Origin: Hyaloperonospora brassicae
Taxonomy: Eukaryota; Oomycota; Peronosporomycetes; Peronosporales; Peronosporaceae
NCBI GenBank assembly: GCA_947650285.1
Contig: CANTFL010000665.1
Span: 1-64,000 of the forward strand
Direction: 5' to 3'
Length of the DNA: 64,000 nt
Shown here piece by piece: positions 44,501 to 55,430 of this stretch. Within the stretch, counting starts at the first letter, position 1. Every line of letters starts with the position of its first letter. Below the pieces are notes generated by a model. It was not told the DNA's origin, ran no database searches, and worked only from the letters and a program-made list of their open reading frames with translations. The translations under genes and the position numbers were made by a program.

Positions 44501-45227
44501 GTTGCAGCATTTCGTACTGAATGTGATGACACAATCGGTGCAGTACCGGCTGTTCGTGCTTTCTATCTGCAGTTTCTGACGACTGCACTGTGGTCGAACC
44601 AGCTCCACTGCCATTCTTCCTCAGCGAAAAGCTCGCAAAGAGTCTCCGTCCATACGTTCCACCTGGACCTCGATACACCGCTTCATGGCTCGTCTCAACA
44701 AGCTCAAAGAACGGCTTTACGAACAGCATCACGGCCTCGAAGAGCAAGAACGTGTCAGCTTCAACACCTTCCGGCAGCGTCTCCTCGTTTGACTGCCTCG
44801 ATCCATCTGCCTCCTCATTCTGCACCAACGCGTATAGCACGACAGCCACCACGTCATGCATCCCTTGACGATAGGCCACGTCGGGATGCAGCCGACACCA
44901 GACCAAGAGCACGTTGCGCAGCGTACTCATGAACACTGCGTTCTGAAAGAAGCGCTCGTTTCCAGATGGGTGCAATCGATCCAAGTCCTTCTGGATCTCC
45001 TCGAGCAGCGTGTCGTCGTCGTTCAAAATGTGACTGCAAGTACCGGAAGAGCTGGCGATGTCCTGAGCGGTAGTCGCCGGATCGGCGAGCTTCGTTGCGT
45101 CGACCTGAAACGCCAAGTGCTGCTTCAGTCTCTCGTAGCGCTCCCGCTGTGCAGTGAGCACGTCTCCCTGCAGTCCAAAGGCCGTCGTCCACCGCGCTCC
45201 GTGACTCGCGTGCGCTTCTGTCGTCAT
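41582..45227 (-). CDS. TBC (Rab-GAP) - PDZ - GRAM - myotubularin phosphatase fusion protein
   Basis: Four exons: 45227-42366, 42283-42039, 41952-41812, 41654-41582; 3321 nt, 1106 aa. TBC domain at about 70-295 with both catalytic fingers: IQKDLDR (78-84, IxxDxxR) and YRQG (119-122). PDZ at about 420-510 ([23 protein letters not shown]). GRAM at about 552-600 ([20 protein letters not shown]). Myotubularin phosphatase at about 705-1080 with [29 protein letters not shown], the active site [11 protein letters not shown] (CX5R intact), then [36 protein letters not shown] and the C-terminal [11 protein letters not shown]. Family knowledge: TBC proteins switch off Rabs and active myotubularins remove the 3-phosphate of PI3P/PI(3,5)P2, so the protein should act on endosomes. 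The ATG at 45227 fits MTTEAH...; the frame is open to 45320. Intron 3 carries a TAG/TTG repeat. Confidence 0.9.
41671..41697. repeat. (TTGTAG)n/(TAG)n repeat in intron 3 of the fusion gene
   Basis: Low-complexity TTGTAG and TAG units lie near the 3' end of the intron. Read through on the minus strand they would give poly-threonine, but a clean GTGCGT donor and TACAG acceptor remove them. Confidence 0.7.
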
Positions 45228-48200
45228 GCTCTCGAGTGTCGACAATGAGTGACACAATGAGTAGCTCGGACGATGATGTCCTGGTTTTCCGCCTGAAAAC
45301 ACAGGCGCTGAACGCCTCAATTAATTTCGTACGGAACGTTTTTATTTATTCATTTTACTGCTTGCAAAAGAGGCTAATTTGTCTATTCCGACAGCGTCGA
45401 GTTCGAGTGCTGGTGTACGTTATGACCAGCCACTGGATCATTTGCTACCGCAAGTACGTCTCGTCGCCCCGCTTTCGAGAGCTCGTAGTGATCAGCTGGT
45501 ACAATACGACCAACTGATCGGATCGAGCCGCAACACGCCTCAAGCGTGCGAGCAAAGGACGGTAAAGTGTTCGTTCGACGTATTGTGTTCACTGTCGCAA
45601 GACCCGGCTCGCGCGTTGGTACACTCTCTATCGATTGAGGCCTCGATAGCTCGAATGGGATCCAAATTGTTGCAACGATGAGCGATCGCACACGGAAGCT
45701 GATCATTCCATATGCAAACACGGACTTTTCGTAAATGAACCTGCGTAGAGCTCATCCTTCACAAGACCTCTCGCCTGTGCAGTCAAGAAAGTCTGTATGA
45801 TGTGTGCTCTCAAAATGAATCTGCATCACGTCCTGGTAATATCGACGAGATATGCATGAGCAATTTGTGAAGCTCATAACGAACGAGATTGGTGGACGCA
45901 TTTCTAAAATCAAGCGGAGAGTAGAAACTACTATTTTGTTCTAAGGTAACACCCAGAGGTAAAACTTGCTTAGCTGCTAAAGGGCCCAAAGCGAACAAAG
46001 TAAATGATCCCTATTAGTTCGAAAAGAAAACAAACAAAACCGGTTTCATTAAGTTGTCAGTATTCACATTGCGGAAAAAGTGCTTTCTGCAGACAAGATT
46101 TTTTGCTTGCGGGCTCCTACCCAATCTGGCACGTGTCACAAGGCGTCGACGCATCCTCTATTCTATTTCGTGTAATTTAATCATTCATTGAAGGAAGCTC
46201 TGGGTATGCAGTATGTTGACAGTGTCACATTGCTCCATCGCATGTCACATACAGTATACGGGTTGCCAATGTCAGGCTGATCTTTTCATGCGACATCGAC
46301 GGCAAGATCCAGCCGAAGGACGCCACCATCATCTCGGCACTGAACCAGTGCTACCGCCTCCGCTATCATCTGTAGATAGCGGTCGATTGTAACGAGTATG
46401 TGGATGAGGGCAGCATCGACAAAGTTGAACAGCTTCCTCATGTACTGGTCGGTAGCTGCCTAGACCAACCTTATTTGTATTCGATCTTATACATCATGCA
46501 AAACCTGTTTTTGTATAAGCATAGCGATTAACGTTACAATCGAATATTTTTTCGATTAAGGATCACGGTGTTGCAACTCCAGGTTAAGCCATGTTTGCTT
46601 TTTTTACGGTGAATACTGACCTCTGGCTGAGGTCACTTGCTAAACCTCATAAACTCCATTTGATAGGTGGTCTTTTATCATGTCTATTGATTCTGCACAT
46701 CCTTCGAAGCTTCATTCCCGGTACTTACGCCTAATTGCGCTTCATCTATAGCGAATTTATCCCTTACTAACATACTTTTAGCAAATTTGTTATCCTTATG
46801 GAATTTTATAAGATCGCCATTCGACAAAATGCGAGAGAGATGTTCATACTCGGTGCTGTTAGCTTCATACCTATGTTGATGAAGAAGATCGTCGGCGTTA
46901 AAGCGGTGACCTTCGAAAATATGTAAACGATTCAGTGACTCACAAATACTTAACATGCAAATTAAAGACGTGGAAATTCCCATCACGCAATTAGACGCGG
47001 GCAATGTGCGATGCGTAAATTACTTATGCGAGATTAGAAAATTAGTAATGCGCGATGTGCCGATTGCAGATACGCGATTATAGTTTTATTACTGCTCACA
47101 TAGCGAGTGCAATCGTACAGTCAGAAGAGTTCAGTAGGCGTAGACTGGCAGAATAGATTGTGCACACAATATATGAATAAAGTAACTTCGCATATGGCTA
47201 AAATCTAACAAGCTTATAATCTAAACGACTCAACATATGTAAGCCACATATATGTGTGTCAAGCTTCAAATCGAGCACAATAAAGAGCGAATCGTGTGTC
47301 AGACTGAGTGCGAATCGACATTGATTCGTTCGTCACAACCGACAATTGCGACCATCCAGTTGCATGCGACGAGTGACAAAATAGGGTGATTTTACTCTGG
47401 ACGATGCGAAATCATAGGCAGATAAAGGCATAAAAAATATGCGACCTGAGGTTGCGGTTGCGACCCGTTATCTACGCGACCTGCAATAAATAATCAATCT
47501 GTATACTAGGACTTTTACATAATGTTTGGTTACACACCTAATGTATGCAATTGCTGGATGGCCACAAGGATGAAAAATGTCAAGATTGGACACATCATGT
47601 CAAGAATAATGTGAATATCATTAGTCGTACGTTCAGTGATGAAGTCCAATCACGATTGATAATGTGGTCGCTAGTCACCCCGGTGTGTATACCTTACCGC
47701 CCTTCGCAATCCGTGATGTAAAATATGCGAACCACGATTCGTCATTCAACACATATACATGTGGGAGCTAGCTTAAGGTGGTCCTCAAAGTACAAGGTGA
47801 CGATCTTAATATATAGGTGACAATCGGTAGCAAAACTGGAAGTACAATATACACATCGTGAAACATTGAAGGTTTTCGTTAATTAACATTCAAAAGTGTT
47901 CGATTCAGTGTTCAAGGTACGTGTCAAAATTTCATAAGGCAGGAATTCATTGACCTCGCAATAATTTTGGGTCATTTTCTCGTACCCCTCAAGACTGACC
48001 CCTTAATCGTTTGAAATATACAGATTCCCCAGAACCGAACCGATCGAGGAACGATAAACGCACGATCGACTCCCATCCAATCTCAAACGCGTCAAGTCCA
48101 ATGTCGGCTGGAGCTCACCGAGAAATGTGGCTGACTTGCCGACGAATACACAAGGTGATTTAGGCTATACACTAGGGACGGATATCCCCTTCAACAATTG

Positions 48201-49719
48201 GTCGTCTGAGCACCAGTAGAGAGTTAATATCGCGTCGACAAATGTATGGGTTCCACTCCATCGCAATTATTAGGAGACATAAAGTTTGTCATTCAGGTCG
48301 AATACGATATAAGCTCATCGTAGTGTCGAGTAATTAACGTACATATCTTTTATGCAACTAATTTCACTATTACGATTGCGCATATCGCAAGGAACACCGC
48401 CATTTGGCAAGTTTTGCGCTCATCAAACGTGTTATTCCAATAATCTAGTAAAAGGCGTCAGATATAGTTGTAGACGCACCACAGTCAACTAGAGCACGTA
48501 TTGACACATGCTTTTGCAATATGTTTGTATGCCATGATGAGGTCTGGCTCAGCCTTAGTAGGTGCAGCACAGATAGAATGCGCGCTGATAGCAATGCTCG
48601 TTACGATACCTGCGCCGTATATCAAAGGCGCTTATTCAGGAGAGGGTTTGCGTCATTGATATAACCCACGCGTCTTTGCATTTCGATAATCTGCCGAGAC
48701 GTTGCGACAACTTTCAAGCCATGAATCACATATTCTATGCGTACATATGGCTATATAACCATTTGGGTCGTAGTAAAAGCTTCTATACAAAGTGACTCTT
48801 TGAGATTAAGTCTTTCTCCAGCACTGAGATACTATAGATTTTGTACAAGCGCAATAGCTCGCGACTATGAAGTGGGCTGGGCGTAAGTATGTGGATTATG
48901 GCCAACATGATTCTACATCGATCTCAGGATAAGCTCCAAATTAGACGCGACGGGCACGGGTTCCTAATGGTGTCAAATAATCGATCTAACGAGCCTTTAT
49001 GCTGTCGTTAATATTAATACACCTTCATGCTCGCTAATTGCCCCCTATTCTTCTATTTATGCAATTTCCCATTCTCCAACATTGGTTGTAGTGAGCCGTT
49101 GACCCCAAAAGCATCTACTAGCTGCTGTCCAGTCAATTTTTGATCAATCAGACTTGTATTGTATCAACGAGTCAGCTTTTTGGAACATGTATCCCGCAGG
49201 ACACCACGATTGTTGTCACCTTGCTGCTTTTGCAAATTGCTTTTCACTCGCTACGTCAAGCTCATGATCGATCATTTTTTTGACGGCTACATGTTAATCA
49301 TTTCTTCCAAATATAATAAGTATGAATTCGACAGAGGCATCAATGACAAACTCAGGCACTTATTGAACTGGCTGTCAATGAGGATCACTTGTATAAACGT
49401 AGTTACATGCGCTGGGTGCACAATCGCAGATCGGGAGGCTCCTGAACAGATGTGTCCATGGTTGCTGAGTGGACCACGATGTGTCAACAAAAGTGTCTTC
49501 ATACTAGTATTGACACATCGTAAGATACCTAGTTGATCACAGAGTAAATACGTCTCTGAACGGGCAATGCTAACTACTTACTGACTTCAAAAGGCAGCTG
49601 ACTCTCACTGACATAAATATAGCTACTATGCTCTTGAACGGTGTACACGGACGCAAAGGAAGGGAATATCGCAAAACGAGTCTTGATCTACCACTGATTA
49701 TTTCGCGCTAAAGTATGAC
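45228..49719. other. Gene desert with one decayed coding-like island
   Basis: AT-rich DNA. From about 47.0 to 49.1 kb no frame of 60 codons or more exists on either strand. At 46276-46480 (+) a GC-richer block reads DIDGKIQPKDATIISALNQC, YRLRYHL, stop, IAVDCNEYVDEGSIDKVEQL, a protein-like text I cannot assign, broken by one TAG. The rest shows no recognisable transposon motif. Confidence 0.4.
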
Positions 49720-49943
49720 AATATAAAATTATGGATGGTGACGTTTGACCACCACTTATTGCAAGCGTCAAGCAGGGTCTAGTGGGTTATTGCAATAGCC
49801 TATTCAAAAAATGAGTCGACCCTTGGGTAACTGCAGCAACCCCACTGGAGATAGCGACATCGTTCATCGAATATTCATCATCAAACTCTTGATTGTCATT
49901 TCTTTCAAATGACGATACCATGTAACAGGGTCGCTTCGTTACA
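49720..49943 (-). repeat. LTR fragment, minus orientation
   Basis: It ends with TGTAACAGGGTCGCTTCGTTACA (a degenerate copy of the family's terminal hairpin). It contains GTCATTT...AAATGAC and ATGGATGGTGACGTTTGACC, matching in order the fragment at 1-298. It is truncated at about 49720. Confidence 0.6.
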
Positions 49944-50952
49944 TGTGTGCCTGTTGCGTGGCACACATTCCAACATTCAATTCGTGAATAGAGGAAGAGG
50001 ATGCATCCGCACAAGACTATAATTCGAAACGGAACAAACAACCAAAACAATCATCGGTTATGCATAGGTTACTCATCGTATTGATACGCATTCTGACTCG
50101 ATCTTTCCACTAACATGTATGCTGACACCGCACTTGCCACTCGCTGCGGGCGTCACTTTCAGCTTGGTGGTTCCGTTAGCCGATAACACGGCCTTAATAA
50201 TCCAATTCAGCATTGTTTACTACATATTATGTCCAAAGATATATTGTGCTGGCCATGCATATTGAGTAATATACGATGTGACATTCATATAATGTTGATC
50301 CCACGCAACGGGCTTACCACAGTATAGGTATAAGTTGAAAAGCAGTATCGGCTAATGACTCCCTGAGTGAGTTACATGGATCATAGCCAGGCAGGGTCAA
50401 ATTTGAGCAAGCTTCGGATTTAAAAGAGCAATGCTCGAATTTGAATTTTGCCTAAGCTCGAACTAGTATCAGGGCTTCACAGGTGATAGGTCATACTTAG
50501 TACCATGGTATTATCGATTTTCATTCCCTCCACCCAGTTTACGCCTTTCCTTCCCTTCCCCCTCTTCTCGGATCTCACTCGCTATACCTACGAGAGCAGA
50601 ACTCGATTTCATCTTGCATTTTTATATCGGCGGCGCGTTTCTCTTCTCAACTCTGTCTCCTCGTACTACTCTTTACAAATCGTTTCCAAATCCTCGTCTT
50701 CTTTGCTCACCACCACCATCATCATCAAAGTCTTCTTCCTCCGCTACGATGGTTCGTTTCTTAAGGGAGGAGATGAGAATGGAACAACGATCGGTTCAAA
50801 AGCTTTACGAGGGGTAAAGAAGACGAATGCTGCGGGGAGTTGTAGTCTTATGAAGAGACGAAAAGGCACGCCATTTCATGATAGTAAGATACATGACTTT
50901 CTCTCTGGCCTGGCAATAAGCGAGAGGTGTTCAGAATTCAAGTTATTGCTAT
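49944..50952. other. Intergenic, one uncertain frame
   Basis: A 154-codon plus-strand frame at 50505-50969 begins MVLSIFIPSTQFTPF and is rich in Ser/Thr from TC-rich DNA. It has no domain and probably reflects low-complexity sequence, possibly the 5' part of the hAT element. Confidence 0.35.
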
Positions 50953-52880
50953 GTGTTCGGTTTAAGTAATGCCACTTCACCGGTAGGAAAAGATGTATTC
51001 CTAAGATCAACCAAATATCCGGCCAGACAGAACATGGCAAGAACAAAAAGCGCGCCAAGCGATAAAAAAAACTTCTTCCGTATGCCTTTTGTGACAGACA
51101 ACTACCAGTATTCACTAAAGAATCAGCATGAAGGCCGATGGCCTGAATATCAGACTCTATCAATTGAGCATAAAAGGTATATTTTGCTGGAATAGAGTCC
51201 CACTTTGTCGAAAGCTTGCCATCTCATATTGAGATAGAGAGATCAACACCTCGACCATACAAATCAAAAGTGATTTTGACGATGCCGTAATTTTAGAGTA
51301 GTTATTCGATGAAGAAGCGGGATCAGAAGATGGAGGAGGAATCTCTGCCTCATACTCTAAAGACGATGATATGAACAAGAGTGAATCTGCAGGATCCAGA
51401 CAAACAATCAATACCGCTCATGCTTCTGTAGAGCCAACATCTTCTGCTAAGATAGGGGCTCTTTGTCTTTTTCAAATATGAGTGAAGAGGGCTTCCGGGG
51501 TATTTTTAGCACGTGTCTGTCAGCAACAGATATAAAAGGACCTTGTTGATAGCCAAGAAATTTTATGAATCCATGTGAGCAAACATGCAGAAGGATGAAA
51601 CACTACATAGAAATAACCGGCCTTGCGAGCGTCGTCTTTCTAATCAAGTTCGAGGTTAAAGGGTGGTACGGGACTGCTGCACAAAATCTTACAAATCTAT
51701 CCGACACTTGAATCACGTGTGACCTTTACTAATAGCATTGGATTCGTCTACCTACTACTCAACCTCCTATCTGGTATTCAGGATACGGTTTGCCTTTAGC
51801 GATGATTTCACAACATTCATTTGGTCCATCTGACACTCTTTGAGAGGTACACTGGAGAATTTACGTATAGAGTTCTTGAAAAGATGCTACATCCAATTTG
51901 TCTTTATCGGCCCTCGAAAATGATCGGAGTGGCCACCGACGGGACCAGAAGTATAACTGACGGCATGTGTATCCTTGCACGCAGTATTGAGAGAATCGTA
52001 GAAGTTGGATTGGTTCAAATTTAGTGCGGCGCCCATCAGCTTAACTTGGTGATAGAACGGCTACTCAAAAACTATTTCAACGGTCAGTTTCTGAAAGACA
52101 TGAATGCACTATTGGCTACCTTCGTCGATGGAAAACTTTAACACAAAAGATGAAGACGGATTACCAGAACCTGAGCTCTACTTTATATCTTTTGTTGAAA
52201 GGTGCGTTTCAAGATGATGAAACAATATTATGGTACCTGTATCGGTTACCGGTTATCATGGTTACGCCGAACGGTGAAGAAGGTTGCATATACTGTTTTT
52301 TTATTCTGCCGTGCGGGTGGGAACTAACGAGCAAGACTAAAGACAATAATAAAACTCTCTCTTTTTCATTTTAAGTTTGTCTGCTTCAGCTGTTGTGTTA
52401 CGTATTCAGCTTTCTCTAGCTCTTTATGAGTTGGATAGGGAAGTGTTTCTGCAAGCACTGACATCCTATTCTTTCATCCCTGACAACAAAGAAGAAATCT
52501 TTCTGTCCGTCACTAATCTGACGACTCGTCACTCATTGTGTCAACGGTCTAACGAGAATAGTCGATATCACCTTCAAGAAGCTTCAAGGAATGACGTCTC
52601 TTGTTAGTGAGCAAGCGGAAGATATGGAAGACCTCGCGGCCTCTTTCGTGAGCATGGAAGAGCTTGATATGATGATTGACGTCATAGATGATGAGTCTAA
52701 GGAGTTTGGTTCAGCAATGGACGAATTCGGAGAGGGTAAGTATGTAGTTTTTGGCCGGTGCAAAGCGCGGCTATCTTCGATTCGGAAATTGTTGAGAAAT
52801 AAGGGACTTTTGTGTTCGATGCTCAAACGGGTCTTGAGAGTCAAGATGACAATACAGCCGCGGATTCCAGGCGAACTGTA
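50953..52880 (+). mobile_element. Decayed hAT-superfamily DNA transposon
   Basis: The first frame (50953-51195) contains FFRMPFVTDNYQYSLKNQHE and RWPEYQTLSIEHKR, resembling the BED-type N-terminus of hAT-like oomycete transposases. At 51821-52140 KMIGVATDGTRSITDGMCIL then CGAHQLNLVIERLL matches the hAT catalytic-region signature (DGARSM..., CxxHxLNL). A last frame at 52591-52881 (SFVSMEELDMMIDVIDDESK) may be the C-terminus. Several stops and shifts interrupt it. Terminal inverted repeats and an 8-bp target duplication were not found by eye. Confidence 0.6.
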
Positions 52881-52889
52881 ATGGGCGCA

Positions 52890-53310
52890 CTCCTTTACAT
52901 AGAAATTGGTACGAATGTGTCAATTGTTGAACATTATCTAACCAGATAATATTCCATCAACATCACTCAAGACGAGGTGATGTTGACGGAATGTTTCGAT
53001 CGAAGGTAACATTTTTTAGGTGCTCCACTTAATGGTTGATGTACACGATACATCAACCAGACTAACCACCAATCGCTGCAAGACGCGCGTAATGGGTGGC
53101 AAGCAAGAAAATCACATAGGAAGTTGTAGTTTTATATAGTTAGACAAAGAAAAAGATATTTTATTAACAGAAACATAAACTATATTAAACACAGCCCTAC
53201 TTTTTTCCCGTAAAGCAAAGCTTTCGAGTTCTGTTTACTTCCTTGCGCTTCCTCACGCCACGTGTACGTGACGTAGGGAGTACGCAGCCTTGTGTTTCGA
53301 TCTACACAAG
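52890..53310 (+). repeat. LTR fragment, same subfamily as 23965
   Basis: It shares TTACATA.AAATTGGTACGAA, CATCACTC.AGACGAGGTG and ATGTTGACGGAATGTTTCG with the copy at 23965, and also CCACCAATCGCTGCAAGACG followed by CGCGTAATGGGTGG (53070-53100) with the other LTRs. The right boundary is uncertain. Confidence 0.55.
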
Positions 53311-53822
53311 GTCTTTACTATCACCTGGTAAGAGAGTTCCCCGTTACACTTCTGCTGTCATCCTCATCCTTCTTTACTGCAATCTTCGTGGTGAGTATTC
53401 AATATTGTGGTGGCTCATTGCCTCTCCATCCATCATATGTTGTGAAAGGTGGTGGTGGTTGCTGCTGTTCTTCACTTTCGTTTGATGATTCTGTTGATAT
53501 CGACAGCAATGCAATTGGTGGTGGAAAGGAAATCATCAACAACTTCTTCATTTTACTCACTTCTTTAACCTACCAATATAAAGAAAAACTACTTCTGGTG
53601 TCCGGCCGCCACACATTATTCTCCTTCTGACCAGAAACTATCCTCCTACTTCGATCGCCAAGCATTGACGGTTGCTCTGTTGTGCATTGGAATGCTCGAA
53701 TTGCTCGAATCTAAAGTTGGTCTGAGCCCGATTCTAAGCTATTTCGAAGTTTGGCGTGATATTTAAATTTAACCCGGCCTGCTAATAGTGCACATCACGC
53801 ACGCCTAAATCCTCACGTATAT
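53311..53822. other. Intergenic, immediately left of the Gypsy insertion
   Basis: Two overlapping frames of 80-112 codons show only low-complexity Ser/Gly/Cys text. The last five bases (TATAT, 53818-53822) are the target-site duplication of the element to the right. Confidence 0.5.
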
Positions 53823-54259
53823 TGTAACGTGGTAGCCCGTTACATGAAATTGTCAGTGAAACAATTTGACAATAAAGAATATTACGTCGAATTTATTTTA
53901 ACAATATCACAGACATGGCGATATTGTTGAGATAACCGAAAGGTCTACTCATTGGTTGGTATCGTGATGATATCAGCCCACCAATCGCTGCTAGACGCGC
54001 GCAATGGGTGGTGAGCAGACGTCATCATACATTTAGTTATATTGGTATAATTAAGTCAGGACAACAGAGATTCAAGAAGTTATAGGACTTAACTATATTC
54101 ATACAGTTTTACTTTTACCAGAGACTAGTCTGACTACTTAGGCTCCTTTCCTCCCTCTGTGTTCCTTAAACACCTAGCAGGGCACTGTCGACCACTGTTG
54201 TTAGTGGAAGTACACTCCGTACCGGTCAACCAGTACGTAGTCAACAGTGCCTCGTTGCA
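53823..54259 (+). repeat. 5' LTR of the chromovirus
   Basis: It starts TGTAACG and ends CGTTGCA (3' LTR: CGTTACA). Compared by eye with the 3' LTR it shows about 15 substitutions in 437 bp, roughly 3.4%, mostly transitions. Confidence 0.93.
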
Positions 54260-54277
54260 CCTGGTAGCACTTTGTAG
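54260..54277 (+). other. Primer-binding-site candidate
   Basis: TGGTAGCACTTTGT begins at 54262. The TGG complements the tRNA 3' CCA. The tRNA identity cannot be named from this alone. Confidence 0.5.
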
Positions 54278-54309
54278 TCCGTCCAAGTACCACAACCCCA
54301 TCGCCTAAC

Positions 54310-55430
54310 ATGAACATGTTGGACGATGTAGACGGCGACATCTTTCACGGAAACCGTGAAAGCTACTCCTATTTGAGCTACATCGAATGGAGTGCGATCG
54401 AACGAATGAGTTTGATCGTTGGCGAGGAAGCCATATGGGCCATGCTATCCTCAAGGGATAGGGACCAGTAACATGCAGTCATTAGCAAGTTCTTGCAACA
54501 ATAATTTGATGAGTCACGAGCGCAGGTGACCTTGTTACAGCAACAAGATCACTAGCGGACCGAAGCACTGAGACAACAACAGTCTCAGTCCGCAGAGCCG
54601 ACGCGTGAGGGTCGACGGGAGTCTCTAAAACTAGAGGTCTCCAAGTATCGGGGTGTCGAGGAAGACTCCCTGTTGAGGTGGCTCTTCGAGCTGGACGATG
54701 CCATCGATGCTCGTCGCATCGACGATGAGCGAATGCAAGTCTCATTCGCTCAGTCTAACCTGGCAGGAGAAGCCAGAGCTTGGGCCCTGAACCTCAAGTT
54801 GCACGACCCAAATGTGTTTGGGTCGTTAGATGTCTGCAAGAACCTGCTCAATGAGACGTACGAGCCTCCCAGAGCAGAGTTCAGGACTCTTTCGGAGCTC
54901 CTGCAACTCAAGCAGGGTAAGCGTAAGGTTCACGCTTGCGCCTAACATGTACGCTAACTTGCAAGCTGCATGGTAGTGAACCCTGTGAGTGAGTTTGTAT
55001 TGATCACAATATTTATTCAAGGGATTTCAGACGGTCCCGTTAGGGATCATCTGTTCCGCGGAGAGCTAAAGACGCTCTCAGAGGCAATCTTCGCAGCGGA
55101 GCAAGAAGATTATAGCGTGATACAGTCTCACGCTACGTTGACCCCGCATCGTCCACAGAGACGATTAGCAGTCGGAGGTCCAGAACCAATGAACCTCTGT
55201 CAAGTCTAGGGCGAGAAACCTCGCCCTATGAACGAAAAGCGAACGGTGAGATGCCATCGCTGTCACAAGTTGGGACATTATGCATACGAATGCAGTGTCC
55301 CCCGCTCAGAACCTCGCGGTGCTGAGCGCAGCGTTCATTCACCAGCAAGAAGAACTGGAGGGCGAGGGTCCGTTGCAGTTGCGAAGTCGCAACAGCGTGG
55401 TGGACCATCAAAAAACGGTCGGGATAAGTA
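54310..55430 (+). pseudogene. gag: gag of the chromovirus, interrupted
   Basis: The reading starts MNMLDDVDGDIFHGNRESYS. Three stops occur between about 54469 and 54554, and a shift occurs near 54915. The capsid-like section (54640-54915) contains RGVEEDSLLRWLFELDDAID, LAGEARAWAL and LLNETYEPPRAEFR; then GPVRDHLFRGELKTLSEAIF. The nucleocapsid zinc knuckle CHRCHKLGHYAYEC (CX2CX4HX4C, 55252-55293) is intact, followed by a basic, Arg/Gly-rich tail. Confidence 0.85.

Noticed and set aside
52591..52881. Acidic 96-codon frame as an independent gene
   Set aside because: It follows the hAT relic in the same direction and is better explained as its decayed C-terminal part.
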